Assembly (NCBI RefSeq): GCF_000160695.1
Contig: NZ_GG694006.1
Location: 670,932 to 734,931 of the forward strand
Length of the DNA: 64,000 nucleotides
Origin: Centipeda flueggei ATCC 43531
Lineage (GTDB): Bacteria; Bacillota; Negativicutes; Selenomonadales; Selenomonadaceae
Direction of reading: 5' to 3'
Part shown: piece by piece, positions 17,822 to 30,228 of the stretch
Layout: each line of letters opens with the position of its first letter
Numbering within the stretch: position 1 is the first letter of the stretch
Translations under genes and position numbers: made by a program
The notes under the pieces: generated by a model
What the model saw: only the letters and a program-made list of their open reading frames with translations
Database searches by the model: none
Told to the model about the DNA's origin: nothing

Positions 17822-19114
17822 TCAGCCCAGGACGATCTTCAGCGGTTTCCCTTCCATGTAGGTCTCGGGGTGTCCGCTCCTCAGCGCCTCGCGATAGACC
17901 TTCATCGCATCCTCAAACACATTGAGCGTAAAGTCCAGATCCGCCTGCGTGTGGGTATAGCAGGGGAAAATATGCCAGCCAAGCAGCACACCGCGCTTGA
18001 CGCTCTCCTGCATAAAGATGGAGTTATAGAGCCAGTCTTTCTTCCCCTCGTAGTCTGTATACTCAAGGTTCAGTCGGCAGGGATAGCCCGCGAGATCGAT
18101 CGGCACATCGAGATCCTTCGCCATCGCACGGAATTTATCCTGGAGGTACTTGCCTTTCGCCCAGATTTCCTTCGTTGCCTCACCGGATTCGAGTTCCTTC
18201 ATGACGGCAATGCCGGCCGCCAGCGAGAGGCACTCTCCGCCAAAGGTCGTCGAGATGAATACGTTTCTATCCACCTCTTCCATGATGTCCTTGCGCCCCG
18301 CCACGATTGAGAGCGGCATGCCGTTCGCCGCTGCCTTGCCAAAGGTCGAAAGGTCGGGCGTGACGCCGAAATATGCCTGTGCGCCCCCGATAGAGAAGCG
18401 GAATCCATTGACGACCTCATCAAAGATCAGCAGTGCGCCATTTCGGTGACACAGTTCCTTCAAATTTTCGAGGAAGCCGTCCTTTGGCGGCTCGATCTCG
18501 ACTGCCTCTGTGATGACCGCCGCCACCTCGCCCGGATACGCGGCAAAGTACTCCTCCACCTTCGCCAGATCATTATAGTCAAATTTATGAATAAATTTTC
18601 GTGCCTCCGGCAGGATCCCGCCCTGGCGCACACTCTCAGCGGCAGTTGTCCACTCATGCCAGCCATGATACTCACCGCGGATAATATGCTTTCTGCCCGT
18701 ATAGCTGCGGGCGATGCGCACCGCCGCCTCCGTTGCAGACGACCCTGTCTTCAGGAAGCGCACTTTTCCGGCACTCGGAATATGCTTGACACAGAGCTTT
18801 GCATACTCTACTTCCTCCGGTGCAACGAGAGAGTATCCCATTCCACGGCGCAGCTGGGCAATCACGGCATCATCCACAGCCTTGTACTGATAGCCAAGCA
18901 GGATGGGGCCGAGTCCCATATCGTAGTCAATGTATTCATTGCCGTCGACATCCCAGACGTGCCCGTCTTTTCCGTGGTCGATATAGATCGGCGAGACCCC
19001 CTGGATGTGCGTCTCAGGCCCTTTGCTGTACAACTGGCATCCTGAAAGGATATTCTCCTGCGCCTCTTTCCACAGTTCCTCTGACCTCTTCAGGCTTCTC
19101 TCATTGATCTTCAT
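17822..19114 (-). CDS. Class III aminotransferase, GSAM-like
   Basis: A 430-residue PLP enzyme of the glutamate-1-semialdehyde aminotransferase fold. The aldehyde pocket is marked by TGSSATEAAVRIAR near 123-136, the metal-like DEVVNGFR near 232, and the PLP lysine is probably Lys260 in STFGKAAANG. It is unlikely to be heme-pathway hemL because it is embedded between pseG and the cytidylyltransferase. Similar proteins occur in flagellin-modification loci, where they add an amino group to a sugar-derived keto compound. The exact substrate is unknown. Confidence 0.8.
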   Translation of the reverse strand: MKINERSLKRSEELWKEAQENILSGCQLYSKGPETHIQGVSPIYIDHGKDGHVWDVDGNEYIDYDMGLGPILLGYQYKAVDDAVIAQLRRGMGYSLVAPEEVEYAKLCVKHIPSAGKVRFLKTGSSATEAAVRIARSYTGRKHIIRGEYHGWHEWTTAAESVRQGGILPEARKFIHKFDYNDLAKVEEYFAAYPGEVAAVITEAVEIEPPKDGFLENLKELCHRNGALLIFDEVVNGFRFSIGGAQAYFGVTPDLSTFGKAAANGMPLSIVAGRKDIMEEVDRNVFISTTFGGECLSLAAGIAVMKELESGEATKEIWAKGKYLQDKFRAMAKDLDVPIDLAGYPCRLNLEYTDYEGKKDWLYNSIFMQESVKRGVLLGWHIFPCYTHTQADLDFTLNVFEDAMKVYREALRSGHPETYMEGKPLKIVLG

Positions 19115-19164
19115 GATGGTTTTCCTCCTCTGTCCATTCCGATGCCGCTGTATTTCTGCGCTGA

Positions 19165-19914
19165 TTACAGCACTCTCTCATCAGCGATGGACTTTTTCAG
19201 CCCCTCGTTGCGCATAATTCCCTGATTGATATGGGCGAGTGTTTCATCTTCACGAAACAGTGTGAGAATGTCTTCCATAGTAAAGTCGGGATGCTGCGGA
19301 TAAAGCCGCTCGTAAATCTTCTCGATCAATGCGAAGTCCTGCGGCTCATCCACCGTCCAGCGCATCGCTCCATAATCCTCGGCGCAGTCCACCGTACCGA
19401 CGCGAAACAGTTCCGGATGACGGCGGATATACAGCGTTACATGCTCACGCTCAGACGGAAGATCTGCCTTCTGATAGGCTTTCTCCAATGCCGCATAGGT
19501 CATAACCTCCGTATCGAGGCCATCGGGAAAGCGTTCCGTCGTGCTCGTGTAGTCATTGCGTCCTGCAGCATGCTGTGCAGTCACCCGATCGACAATGTGC
19601 GGATCGATGACGGGACAGTCCCCCGTCAGGCGCACGACATGGGTCGGCATATACCTCTGTGCGCAGTGATAATACCGCCCCAGGACATCATCCAGACTGC
19701 CGCGATAGACATCATAGCCTGCCGCCTCAACCGTCTGTGCGAGCTCATCATCCATCGGATCCGAACTTGTGGCGAGCACGAGCCGCGTAATCTCGCGGCA
19801 CTCCTTCAGCCGGTCCAGTTCGCGCAGAATCATTGCTCGTCCCAGGAGCGGCCGCAGGACTTTTCCGGGCAGGCGGCTGGACGATGTCCGCGCCTGCAAA
19901 ATTGCCAAGACCAA
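19165..19914 (-). CDS. SpsF-type cytidylyltransferase (probable PseF function)
   Basis: About 249 residues with the CMP-sugar synthase start LAILQARTSSSRLPGKVL and the later RLTGDCPVIDP motif. It should activate the nonulosonic acid as its CMP derivative, completing the pseB-C-H-G-I route. The family is SpsF rather than classical PseF. The TTG at 19914 is chosen because AGAGGAG lies seven bases upstream and the homologous N-terminus starts there; the GTG seven codons earlier has no ribosome site. Confidence 0.82.
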   Translation of the reverse strand: MVLAILQARTSSSRLPGKVLRPLLGRAMILRELDRLKECREITRLVLATSSDPMDDELAQTVEAAGYDVYRGSLDDVLGRYYHCAQRYMPTHVVRLTGDCPVIDPHIVDRVTAQHAAGRNDYTSTTERFPDGLDTEVMTYAALEKAYQKADLPSEREHVTLYIRRHPELFRVGTVDCAEDYGAMRWTVDEPQDFALIEKIYERLYPQHPDFTMEDILTLFREDETLAHINQGIMRNEGLKKSIADERVL

Positions 19915-19945
19915 TGTATGTCTCCTCTGAATCACGGCAACGAAA

Positions 19946-20602
19946 TCATTGCGTTAAGACATAATACTCTTCGTTTTCCATCTTGCGCAGTGCAGCGCAC
20001 ATCCCTCGAGCCTCTGAAGGTGCGTACCCATACGTCTGTTTGTCATGGTCAAAGGTAAATACCGCAGTCTCTCGATATAGGCCTGTCGCTTTGAAAAAAG
20101 CCGTATAATCCTGTTTATATGTATAGACTTCCTCATCCGGCAAATGGTGATACTTCCTTTTTTGCTGATAGTCGGGGTCAAAATCGCCAATAACAAGTGT
20201 ACCTCCCCTGCGAACAAGCGCATCAATCCTGCTCATGGATTGAACCAGAAGGCTTCGATCTACCCAATGCAGCACAAAATTGCATATAACAAGATCAAAC
20301 GATGTATCATACGGAATCTCATGTAATGCCTTTTGCTTCAGATGAATCTCTGGAAAGGCATCACATCCCGCCTCAATGGCTTCGTTCGAAATATCATAGC
20401 CATAACATACAGCATGGAACTTTTGCCGCAGGTACTCCAGCCGATATCCATTGCTGCATCCAACCTCCACAATACGCCGCGGATGAACTCCTATACTTTC
20501 GATCATACGGCAAACGAAATCATCCTTTGGAACCAATTTCACTTTATTTCTCTCGTACCATTGATCTCCTTCGCCACTTTGAAAAATTTCATCTTGTGTC
20601 AT
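19946..20602 (-). CDS. Class I SAM-dependent methyltransferase
   Basis: A 218-residue methyltransferase. Motif I is VEVGCSNGYRLEYL near 44-57, followed by YGYDIS (acidic residue binding the ribose), FDLVICNFVLHWV near 105, and GGTLVIGDFDPDY near 132. It resembles sugar or small-molecule methyltransferases of type 11/12. In this island it may O- or N-methylate the nonulosonic acid or its precursor. The gene is A+T richer than its neighbours. Confidence 0.8.
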   Translation of the reverse strand: MTQDEIFQSGEGDQWYERNKVKLVPKDDFVCRMIESIGVHPRRIVEVGCSNGYRLEYLRQKFHAVCYGYDISNEAIEAGCDAFPEIHLKQKALHEIPYDTSFDLVICNFVLHWVDRSLLVQSMSRIDALVRRGGTLVIGDFDPDYQQKRKYHHLPDEEVYTYKQDYTAFFKATGLYRETAVFTFDHDKQTYGYAPSEARGMCAALRKMENEEYYVLTQ

Positions 20603-20614
20603 AGAAATTCCTTT

Positions 20615-21496
20615 CTACCAAAGGTTCGGTTGAACCACGCGTGCCGGCACATTGAAAGACACGCCCCGAAGATGCCTATAGCACTGTACAGCTGTTGTCT
20701 CCTTTTGCGACATCGTAACATTTTCTAGAAGTTGGTTGGGCGTATCCACCCCAAAAACGACATAGTCAATATAAGGGTGCGAAAGTGTATAAAGTAATGC
20801 CGCCTCTGCCGGTGAACACCCACAATCCCTCGCCAGCTCATGAAAACATGCAATTGCTCTTCCGCTGCCCCCAACATGCCTCTCTGCCTCCTGCGGCTGC
20901 ATAAGGAGAAGCCCCTGTAAAAATACACTCCGGGCAAAGATAATTTTTCCGTGCTCCTTTGCCAATGTAAAAAAAGAGCACCCATCCAGCCGCTGATCTA
21001 ACACATTGTATGGCACTTGGATCACGTCAATGCGATCATCATGTGCTGCCCGCATGGCATCTTGCGGTTCATAGATGCTGACCCCGATTTTTTTCGTCAG
21101 ACCACTATCTTTCGCGACACACATTCCATCCATAATGCCGCTCTTATCTAAATCATCTGCACGGTGGAGCATATAGCAAAATAGCTGCTCCGCATCCAAA
21201 CGATGAAGAGATGTACGAAGCCCCGCAAGCACTGCTTCAGTGCAGTCTGCCGTTCCAGGAGCCAATTTTGATGCAAGATGTGCCCCCTTGCGGGCAAGGC
21301 CATAACGCCCTAAGACATCTTCGGAGGTCCCATAAGCACTTGCCGTATCAAACATCCGAACCCCCGCAGACAAAGCCGTATCCAAAACGGCAAAAGCCTC
21401 CGCGTCCGTCGGCTGCCGTCCAAGCGCATTGTTGACGCCATATTGCATACCGAACTGCACCGTACCGAGACAGAACTTATCCGTCAGTTTCCGCAC
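20615..21496 (-). CDS. Aldo/keto reductase
   Basis: A 293-residue aldo/keto reductase barrel. The catalytic tetrad is visible: DTASAYG (Asp and Tyr, near 50-56), the Lys in LASKLAPG near 77, and the His in YMLHRADD near 111. The substrate is unknown. Neighbouring genes suggest reduction of a keto sugar or keto acid during glycan building. It ends 12 bases before the methyltransferase, consistent with one operon. Confidence 0.85.
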   Translation of the reverse strand: MRKLTDKFCLGTVQFGMQYGVNNALGRQPTDAEAFAVLDTALSAGVRMFDTASAYGTSEDVLGRYGLARKGAHLASKLAPGTADCTEAVLAGLRTSLHRLDAEQLFCYMLHRADDLDKSGIMDGMCVAKDSGLTKKIGVSIYEPQDAMRAAHDDRIDVIQVPYNVLDQRLDGCSFFTLAKEHGKIIFARSVFLQGLLLMQPQEAERHVGGSGRAIACFHELARDCGCSPAEAALLYTLSHPYIDYVVFGVDTPNQLLENVTMSQKETTAVQCYRHLRGVSFNVPARVVQPNLW

Positions 21497-21514
21497 AGAT
21501 ATCCTCCCATATTC

Positions 21515-23676
<2,162 letters not shown>

Positions 23677-23705
23677 TCAATGAAAACCATGTTTTTCGTG
23701 ATCTC

Positions 23706-24281
23706 TTAAGGCCGAAGCCTATCTTGTACCGTAGGCTTTACCACACGCCAGTCTTCTCGCCGCCGCAGATATTCGACCTGCTCCATCCCGTTCACGATGC
23801 GTTCCTCCGGAAACTGCATTTCCCCCTCATTCTGGTGGAATCCGTATTTCTCATGATAACGGAGTGATGCGGCATTTTCGCGCACAATGTGTGCATAACA
23901 TATGTCCACACCTAATGTATCGTATACATAGTCAGCAAAAAGAAGTGTCGCCTCGGCAAAATGCGCACTTCCCCGATAGCGGCGGTCACCGACGAGCAGA
24001 CGTCCCGTGATGCAGCGATGCCGCTCCGCATCATAGGCCGTCCATCCCATGGTCGCAAATGGTGTATCATGCTCTTTGTCAACAACAACGAGCAGCCCCT
24101 GCGTGGCGTCATTCACATAGGATTCATACCACGCTCTCTGCTTGTCCATGTCGAGACGAAACGGGTGATTGAGATACCGATGGTTCACGGGATCATTGCG
24201 CCATGCAATGATATGCGGAAAGTACTCCGCCGTGACTTCGTTCAAACAGACCATATGTCCGTTCAGATGAATTGCTCGCAT
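23706..24281 (-). CDS. GNAT acetyltransferase, RimJ/L-like (second candidate PseH)
   Basis: About 191 residues. It has a WRNDPVNHRYLNHPF N-terminal motif, a RYRGSAHFAEA acetyl-CoA site near 110 and a NAASLRYHEKYGF C-terminal motif typical of RimJ/RimL and sugar N-acetyltransferases. The WRND start also fits PseH. It lies just upstream of pseB in the operon. It could act on the pseudaminic precursor, on the FdtA/FdtB aminosugar, or on a protein. The start just after the stop of the previous gene is favoured; another ATG lies four codons upstream. Confidence 0.75.
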   Translation of the reverse strand: MRAIHLNGHMVCLNEVTAEYFPHIIAWRNDPVNHRYLNHPFRLDMDKQRAWYESYVNDATQGLLVVVDKEHDTPFATMGWTAYDAERHRCITGRLLVGDRRYRGSAHFAEATLLFADYVYDTLGVDICYAHIVRENAASLRYHEKYGFHQNEGEMQFPEERIVNGMEQVEYLRRREDWRVVKPTVQDRLRP

Positions 24282-24282
24282 T

Positions 24283-25260
24283 TCACTTCTCATTCGTCAA
24301 TCTGCCGAACACTACGTCCGTGTGCACCAATTTGACCAATTCTGCAGGATCAACATTTTTCCAATATGAGCCGTTGTCCAAAAGATGCTGTGCCTCTGCA
24401 TAGTAGGCCTCACGCCGCTGCTCATATGACGGGCCTGCATCATGCCCATCTTTTTGCGCGCCAAAAACCATATCCAAAATCTCACAGTGCCGCTCGATGA
24501 TAATCTCCAACGTCACTTTACTGTCATGCAGCAGGCGCTTCTTCCACACCTCCGATACGCTGTCAGATATTCCGCTGCCATAATGATACCAAATCAGATT
24601 CCGATTCCAAAACCCGAGAGGAATATCATCGGCGATCATGATCGGATAGACAGCGTCCTCCGTATAAACAATACGCCCGCATATCATCTCCGTATAGGCG
24701 ATGAGAAGATCTCGTTCTCCCATAAAGGCAGCACCGACACCATAGTCCTGATAGACCAGATACGCCTCCTTGACGGCAGAAATATCTTTTTCCAAATAAG
24801 GGCGCAGCTGAAATGGCTGCATGCGGTTGACCAGCTGGTATACACCATTTGTCACCACGTAATAGCACGCCCGACCAAATGCAATTTTATACTTCTCGCT
24901 CTGCATGAAATTCATCATCTCCGCCAATACGGTATCGGCGTATAGATAATCGCCGGGCGAGATCAGCTTGACATACCGACCACCGGCAGCTTTATATGCG
25001 TTCAGCGCATTCCGAACGGTGCCCGTATTCGCTGCACTGCGCACGATGCAGTAATCCTCGACATCATGCTCCGCCATCCACGCCTCGATCTCTTTCTGAC
25101 GGAAATCCGGCGTACCATCATCCGCAATGACGATCTCACAGGTACAGCCCTTCTGGCGAATCACGGATGTGAGCGTTATAAAGAGCCTCTCATAATCCGG
25201 ATGATAGGTAAGGACACAGACCGAAACATCATACAGCTGTGTTGAGGAGGGCATGATCAT
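24283..25260 (-). CDS. Family 2 glycosyltransferase
   Basis: About 325 residues with a GT-A fold. The start [17 protein letters not shown] and [11 protein letters not shown] (UDP-binding) lie in the first 60 residues, and SPGDYL near 105 takes the place of a DXD-like site. The C-terminal half is not conserved with GTs I know, apart from the paralogous domain at 26865-28823, with which it shares the same blocks in the same order. ATG 25260 follows AAGGA; the longer frame upstream has no ribosome site. Confidence 0.85.
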   Translation of the reverse strand: MIMPSSTQLYDVSVCVLTYHPDYERLFITLTSVIRQKGCTCEIVIADDGTPDFRQKEIEAWMAEHDVEDYCIVRSAANTGTVRNALNAYKAAGGRYVKLISPGDYLYADTVLAEMMNFMQSEKYKIAFGRACYYVVTNGVYQLVNRMQPFQLRPYLEKDISAVKEAYLVYQDYGVGAAFMGERDLLIAYTEMICGRIVYTEDAVYPIMIADDIPLGFWNRNLIWYHYGSGISDSVSEVWKKRLLHDSKVTLEIIIERHCEILDMVFGAQKDGHDAGPSYEQRREAYYAEAQHLLDNGSYWKNVDPAELVKLVHTDVVFGRLTNEK

Positions 25261-25276
25261 GGATATCCTTTCTACA

Positions 25277-26392
25277 TCACACGCACTGTGCTGTGAATGT
25301 GTGATAAGCATTCACGGTATCGATCACATAGGCGATCTCGTCTGTCCGCATGCCGTTAAAGATCGGCAGGCTCAGCACCTCATCGGCATACTGCTCCGCG
25401 CGCGGAAAACTGCCGCGCGTGTGCCCGAGATATGCATAGCACTCCGCGAGATGCGGGGGAATGGGATAGTGGATCACCGTCTCAATGCCATGTGCGTGAA
25501 GATACGCCTTGAAGTGATCGCGTGTCGCCGTGTGAACAACGAACTGATGATAGACATGCTCCGCGCCCTCACGTACCTGTGGGAGATGAATATGCTCATT
25601 CTTGATCCCTGCATGATATTGGGCTGCAATTTCCCTGCGCTCCTCGGTCAATGCGGAAAGATGCGTCAGCTTCGTGCGCAGGAGTGCCGCCTGTATCTCA
25701 TCCAGACGGGAGTTGACGCCGCAGAGCTCATTATGATATTTTTCCTTGCTGCCGTAGTTTCGCAGCATACGGATTTTCTCGGCAAGCACTGCATCGTCTG
25801 TCACGACAGCACCCGCATCGCCGAATGCACCGAGGTTCTTCGTCGGGTAGAAGCTGAAACAACCGACATGACCGAAGCGCCCCGTCATCGTATCGCCAAA
25901 GTGTGCCCCATGCGACTGGGCACAGTCCTCGATGACGAAGAGATGATGCCGCTCTGCGATCTCCATCACTGCCGGCATAGCAGCAGCCTGTCCATAGAGA
26001 TGCACGACCATAATCGCTCGCGTGCGCGGGGTAATTGCCGCCTCAATGCAGTCGGGGTCGATGCAGTAGTGCACATCAGGCTCAACAAAGACAGGCGTTG
26101 CCCCATTCTCCGTGACGGCGAGCACCGTCGCGATATAGGTATTTGCCGGGACAATGACCTCGTCCCCTGCACCGATCCCAAGAGCGCGCACAGAGAGCGT
26201 CAGCGCATCGAGTCCTGAGTTCAGTCCGACAGCATACTCTGCTCCCGTATAGGCGGCGAACTCCGTCTCGAATGCTGAGAGCTCCGGTCCCATGATGTAC
26301 CACCCAGAGCGAAGGGCACGCAGAGCCGCCGCATCATATTCTGCTGCATGAAGGTCATACTGCCGATGCAGAACTGCAAGATCAATCTTCAT
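25277..26392 (-). CDS. Sugar 3-aminotransferase, DegT/FdtB/QdtB-like
   Basis: A 371-residue DegT-family PLP enzyme with the lysine Lys185 in [16 protein letters not shown], the form seen in FdtB/QdtB rather than PseC. With the overlapping FdtA-like isomerase gene it should turn a nucleotide-linked 4-keto-6-deoxy sugar into a 3-amino-3,6-dideoxyhexose such as Fuc3N or Qui3N. No dedicated 4,6-dehydratase for a dTDP sugar is in the window, so it must be supplied from elsewhere. Confidence 0.85.
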   Translation of the reverse strand: MKIDLAVLHRQYDLHAAEYDAAALRALRSGWYIMGPELSAFETEFAAYTGAEYAVGLNSGLDALTLSVRALGIGAGDEVIVPANTYIATVLAVTENGATPVFVEPDVHYCIDPDCIEAAITPRTRAIMVVHLYGQAAAMPAVMEIAERHHLFVIEDCAQSHGAHFGDTMTGRFGHVGCFSFYPTKNLGAFGDAGAVVTDDAVLAEKIRMLRNYGSKEKYHNELCGVNSRLDEIQAALLRTKLTHLSALTEERREIAAQYHAGIKNEHIHLPQVREGAEHVYHQFVVHTATRDHFKAYLHAHGIETVIHYPIPPHLAECYAYLGHTRGSFPRAEQYADEVLSLPIFNGMRTDEIAYVIDTVNAYHTFTAQCV

Positions 26393-26793
26393 CCCTTCGC
26401 CTCCACCATCCGCAAAAATTCATCGTAATCCCGTATATAGTCCGACTCATCATAGACCTCCGAGGCGAGCACCATGAGTACGGCATCCGGAGAAAAATCG
26501 TACATCTCGCGCCACATGGAGTGAGAGATATAAAGTCCTTCGTATGGTTTTTCCAGCGGCACGATCTTTTTTTCTCGTCCGTTGTCGAGGCGGATCCTGC
26601 ACGAGCCATGAATACAGATCAAAATCTGTTCCAGTTTCTTATGCGCATGATGTCCGCGCACGACCCCTGCAACCGTATCATACATATAGTAGACGCGTTT
26701 GATGCGGAACGGGATATCCGTAAACTCCTCCAGAGCAACGAGCATGCCGCGTTCATCTCCGTGTGGCTGAAACATATATTTTACGATCTGCAT
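26389..26793 (-). CDS. Nucleotide-sugar 3,4-ketoisomerase, FdtA/WxcM-like
   Basis: A 134-residue cupin of the FdtA/QdtA/WxcM group. The [11 protein letters not shown] start, the GHHAHK motif near 48-53 and the [15 protein letters not shown] segment are the expected landmarks. It moves the keto group from C4 to C3 of a 6-deoxy sugar nucleotide. The stop overlaps the start of the aminotransferase gene, which strengthens the pathway pairing. ATG 26793 follows GAGGAG by seven bases. Confidence 0.88.
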   Translation of the reverse strand: MQIVKYMFQPHGDERGMLVALEEFTDIPFRIKRVYYMYDTVAGVVRGHHAHKKLEQILICIHGSCRIRLDNGREKKIVPLEKPYEGLYISHSMWREMYDFSPDAVLMVLASEVYDESDYIRDYDEFLRMVEAKG

Positions 26794-26864
26794 CGTACTC
26801 TCCTCGACCAATGTGAATTACTTTCATGTATATATTCGAATGCTCCGCCGTTTTGCTAAAGGAA

Positions 26865-28823
26865 TCATCCCCGCACAACAGGCGCATGAACGAGACGCTC
26901 CAATTCACCTTCATCGACATCCTGCAGATAGGATCCATGTTCCGCGATATACGCTTCAAAGGCATCGGTGCGATATTTTTTTTGCAGATCGCGCATTGTC
27001 TTGCCATTGGCTCCGCTTAGGATTTTCTCCTTTTCTTCGCGTATCCCCGCGTGCAGCTGTTCAATGATAAAGAGGCACACATCCATGTCCTTCCCGAGGC
27101 GTTTTCGCCATGCATCTCCCCCCTTCGTAGAGATCCCCGTGCCCACCTCGTACCAGATAAAATTGTGATTCCAAAAGCCGATGGGAATACCATCGGCGAG
27201 CATCCGAAGATAGATGGTATCCTCTCCATAGATGATATGCCCGACAATTTCATTCGTATAGGCCGTAATCATCCTGCGCTCCCCCATCAGGAGTGCACCA
27301 AGAATGAAATCTCCGTAAATCACACAGGCTTTTTTTACAGCATCATAGTCCTTTGCTTCATAAATTCCAAGGTTCAGCGGACTCATTGTATCAAGCAGCT
27401 GATAGGAACTCCCGTCATGATGATAGTAACACGCCCGTCCGAATGCCACAGCATAGTGCTCCTGCTCCATAAAGCGGAGCATTTTCCCAAGGACATCATT
27501 GCAATACAGATAATCCCCCGGTGAGATTGCCTTGATATATCTCCCACGTGCAGCAGAGAGCATCTGCATCATATTCCTTACCGTGCCGTGGTTCTCTGCA
27601 CTATGCAGAATGGTGCAGTCACGGCAGCCCTGCTGCCGCAGCCACAGTTCAATCTCTTCCTGAGGAAAATTCGGCGTTCCGTCATCACCGATGATGATCT
27701 CAAAGGAACAGTGTACTTGCTGAACGATTGACGTGAGCGTTGCGAAAAGCTTCTCGTAATCCGGCTGATAGCTGAGAACACAGACGGAAATGTCAATCTC
27801 CTTTTCACGGGGAAAGATCTGTTCCTTATCGTCGCATCCATACGATACGCGCACGTTCTCATGGGAAGCATAATCCACACAGACGGATGAGATCCCATCC
27901 TTTGTCGTAATCAGATCATCGACATAAGAAAAGATCCGACCAAGATGTTCCTCATTCCATGTGTGCGTCAAAATGAGAGGTGCATTTTCCCCCATTGTGT
28001 TCATCAACGGCTGAATTTTGGCAGTCACTGCTTCCGCATTTTCCCCTGAAAGGCCAAGGAGGAGTGCCGTCTTATCATTCGCGGTATACGCCGATAGATA
28101 GGCGCGAATCACTTTTCGCCAGATTCCCTCCGGGGAATCAACGTCCGGTACAAAATAATAAACGCGATAGCCCTGCTCCTTGAATTCACGGAGCGTCTCC
28201 ACGGTTTCATCGGATATTTCATGCACGGCCGGTTGGAATTTCATAAGAAATGCATCGACATTGTCCGCCAGAATATGTATGTTCTTCCGAATATCCTCCT
28301 CCGGCCAATTCCACCATTTGATGCGCTGAAGCTGACGGATCGTATCCACGTCAAAACGATAGCCTGCAACATGCGCCGGATTCCCTTCAACAACGGCATA
28401 GGGCGGCACATCCTCCATCAAAACTGCCCCTGCACGAACAATGGCTCCGTTTCCTACGGTAATACCGCCCCTGAAGATCACATTTGATTCGATACGCACA
28501 TCATTTCCAATGATGATCTGCCTGCGCTCGGGCACATCTTCCGCCGGGGACGGTGACCAAAAAGAAAAAGGATATGCCGCTGCAGATGCTCTGCTGGCTC
28601 TATCCTCCATATCAAAGGTGATATTTCGTCCAAGAGAAGCATACCGTCCAATCAGTATATGTGCGTCATCATTCGTCGATGCAATTGTTCCGCTCAAAAG
28701 CTGTGATCGCGACCCTGCCGTCAGTACGACCTGTCCATCGTCCCGCTGAATAGCGCAGGCAGGCGTCGGCAGCTGAGGCATCGGAAGTGAAAGTGTTTCA
28801 AGCAAGACATTATCCTCTCTCAT
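26865..28823 (-). CDS. Fusion: hexapeptide acyltransferase - linker domain - family 2 glycosyltransferase
   Basis: A 652-residue protein with three parts. Residues about 55-195 form a left-handed beta-helix acyltransferase of the CatB/XAT type ([28 protein letters not shown]). Residues about 205-325 are a domain I do not recognise. Residues about 343-600 form a GT2 domain ([34 protein letters not shown]) closely paralogous to the stand-alone GT2 at 24283. The acyltransferase might acetylate the 3-amino sugar made by the two preceding enzymes in the gene order and hand it to the GT. ATG 28823 lacks a clear ribosome site; a TTG at 28805 after AGAGG is an alternative. Confidence 0.82.
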   Translation of the reverse strand: MREDNVLLETLSLPMPQLPTPACAIQRDDGQVVLTAGSRSQLLSGTIASTNDDAHILIGRYASLGRNITFDMEDRASRASAAAYPFSFWSPSPAEDVPERRQIIIGNDVRIESNVIFRGGITVGNGAIVRAGAVLMEDVPPYAVVEGNPAHVAGYRFDVDTIRQLQRIKWWNWPEEDIRKNIHILADNVDAFLMKFQPAVHEISDETVETLREFKEQGYRVYYFVPDVDSPEGIWRKVIRAYLSAYTANDKTALLLGLSGENAEAVTAKIQPLMNTMGENAPLILTHTWNEEHLGRIFSYVDDLITTKDGISSVCVDYASHENVRVSYGCDDKEQIFPREKEIDISVCVLSYQPDYEKLFATLTSIVQQVHCSFEIIIGDDGTPNFPQEEIELWLRQQGCRDCTILHSAENHGTVRNMMQMLSAARGRYIKAISPGDYLYCNDVLGKMLRFMEQEHYAVAFGRACYYHHDGSSYQLLDTMSPLNLGIYEAKDYDAVKKACVIYGDFILGALLMGERRMITAYTNEIVGHIIYGEDTIYLRMLADGIPIGFWNHNFIWYEVGTGISTKGGDAWRKRLGKDMDVCLFIIEQLHAGIREEKEKILSGANGKTMRDLQKKYRTDAFEAYIAEHGSYLQDVDEGELERLVHAPVVRG

Positions 28824-28862
28824 AACAGCATAGACACAGCAATTGTTCTTCCCTCCGTGCGT

Positions 28863-29384
28863 TTACCACCGCGGAACATGTTCCCGCAGGGCAGGCACAA
28901 TGAGCAACGCGAGTATACTATTGGCAATGCCCTCGGCGAGAAGCCCGGGCGTCGATGCGAGCGCCGCCGCCATACCGTCATAGAGCACCGCTCCCGCGAG
29001 GGTATAGCCTGCCGCCATCCAAAGGCTTGCGAGAAGAAATGCCGCCGCGCACTGTCTGCGTCCTGCCGGGACAGCATTGCTGCGGCCCATGCGGCAGACA
29101 ATTTCCGCCATGATGAGCTTGATGAGGATGGTCGGTCCTGCCCACAGCGCAAAGCCGCCGAAAATATCCGCCATCGCCGAGCCAAGGCACGCGGCAAAAA
29201 GGACGCTGCGGCGCGGTGCAAGCACGGCGAGCAGGAAGATCACGGCATCACCGAGATGCGCATAACCGAGCGGAATAGGTATATGCGGCACATAGGTCGC
29301 CACAAAGACGAGCGCCGTCATCAGTCCTGTAAACACAATCTCCCGTATGGAAAATTCTGCGGCATTCTTTCCATATGTTTTCAT
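28863..29384 (-). CDS. ECF transporter S component, substrate unknown
   Basis: A 173-residue membrane protein with about five to six hydrophobic segments. The N-terminal IVFTGLMTALVFVATY and the LGDAVIFLLAVLAPRRS region are typical of ECF S components (COG4720-like). These capture vitamins or related compounds and use a shared energising module encoded elsewhere. The ATG at 29384 follows GGAGG. No ECF ATPase genes and no vitamin riboswitch are near it, so the ligand cannot be named. Confidence 0.78.
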   Translation of the reverse strand: MKTYGKNAAEFSIREIVFTGLMTALVFVATYVPHIPIPLGYAHLGDAVIFLLAVLAPRRSVLFAACLGSAMADIFGGFALWAGPTILIKLIMAEIVCRMGRSNAVPAGRRQCAAAFLLASLWMAAGYTLAGAVLYDGMAAALASTPGLLAEGIANSILALLIVPALREHVPRW

Positions 29385-29451
29385 ATTTACCTCCATGGAT
29401 ACACTGTCTATGCTATACCATACCACACACTGTCTTAAAGTTCAATGAGAA

Positions 29452-29484
29452 AACGGTCTCCCTCCATGTTGAAGGAAGACCGTT
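29452..29484 (-). terminator. Intrinsic terminator downstream of ccdA
   Basis: Stem arms AACGGTCTTCCTTC and its near complement, followed on the minus strand by TTTTCTC. It would end the tlpA-ccdA transcript and insulate the ECF gene. Confidence 0.75.
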
Positions 29485-29499
29485 GATTGGAAAAGCATA

Positions 29500-29519
29500 G
29501 ATAAAATCAGTGCTTCCCT
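29500..29519. repeat. Dispersed intergenic repeat, partial copy
   Basis: Only one end is recognisable. On the minus strand it reads TAGGGAAGCACTGATTTTAT and merges with the ccdA stop codon (TAG). The partner end is not visible, so it is a remnant or a chance match to the family end. Confidence 0.5.
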
Positions 29520-30201
29520 AAGATAAGATCCGGACGAGATAGCTCAGCCCATCTGCCCACAGCAGAATGCCGAGAACAATGAGCGCAATGCCGGCCGTTT
29601 GCTGAATGCGCGGCAGATACTGATAAAAGCCGCGCAGCTTCATAATATGCCGCCGCCAGATCACAGCGAGCAGGAAAAACGGTACAGCAAAGCCCATGCT
29701 GTAGACGAGGAGCAAAAGGGCTCCCGCACCGACTGTCGCCGCACTGCCCGCATAGAGCAGAATCGTCGCAAGGACGGGTCCCGTGCACGGTGTCCATCCG
29801 AGCGTGAAGCCGCAGCCAAGAAGAAATGCACCGCCGACGCCGTCAAAGCCGCGCCGCTGAAAGGGGCGATACTCACGCAGGAGAAGCGGGATCCGGATCC
29901 ATCCCGTCATGAAAAATCCCATCAGGATAATGAGTGCCGCCGCTCCCTGGCGCAGGATTTCCTGATAGGAGAAGAGCCATGAGCCGAGCAGTGATGCTGT
30001 CGCGCCGAGGAGAACAAAGATAACGGTAAATCCTGCCAGAAACGCCGCCGTATTGACATAGAGGCGCTGTGCCTCCCGCCCATCCTGCCTGCTGTTCTTC
30101 GCAAGGATCAATGAGAACGTCGGCAGGAGCGGCAAAACACAGGGGGAGAGAAAAGAGAGGACGCCCGCGATGAATGCCCCGCTGAGAAGAGTCAGTTCCA
30201 T
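29518..30201 (-). CDS. ccdA: Thiol:disulfide carrier, CcdA family
   Basis: A 227-residue membrane protein with about six helices. It has the two family cysteines, in SFLSPCVLPLLP near residue 21 and GWTPCTGPVL near 137. It moves reducing power from cytoplasmic thioredoxin across the membrane. Its partner is the TlpA-like lipoprotein encoded just upstream (28-base gap). Confidence 0.9.
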   Translation of the reverse strand: MELTLLSGAFIAGVLSFLSPCVLPLLPTFSLILAKNSRQDGREAQRLYVNTAAFLAGFTVIFVLLGATASLLGSWLFSYQEILRQGAAALIILMGFFMTGWIRIPLLLREYRPFQRRGFDGVGGAFLLGCGFTLGWTPCTGPVLATILLYAGSAATVGAGALLLLVYSMGFAVPFFLLAVIWRRHIMKLRGFYQYLPRIQQTAGIALIVLGILLWADGLSYLVRILS

Positions 30202-30228
30202 GCGCCGTGCCCTCCAACGACGAGGCTA

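Noticed and set aside
17822-19114. hemL, glutamate-1-semialdehyde aminotransferase of heme synthesis
   Set aside because: The fold agrees, but it is embedded in a nonulosonic acid operon with no heme genes, and its sequence motifs differ from the canonical enzyme.
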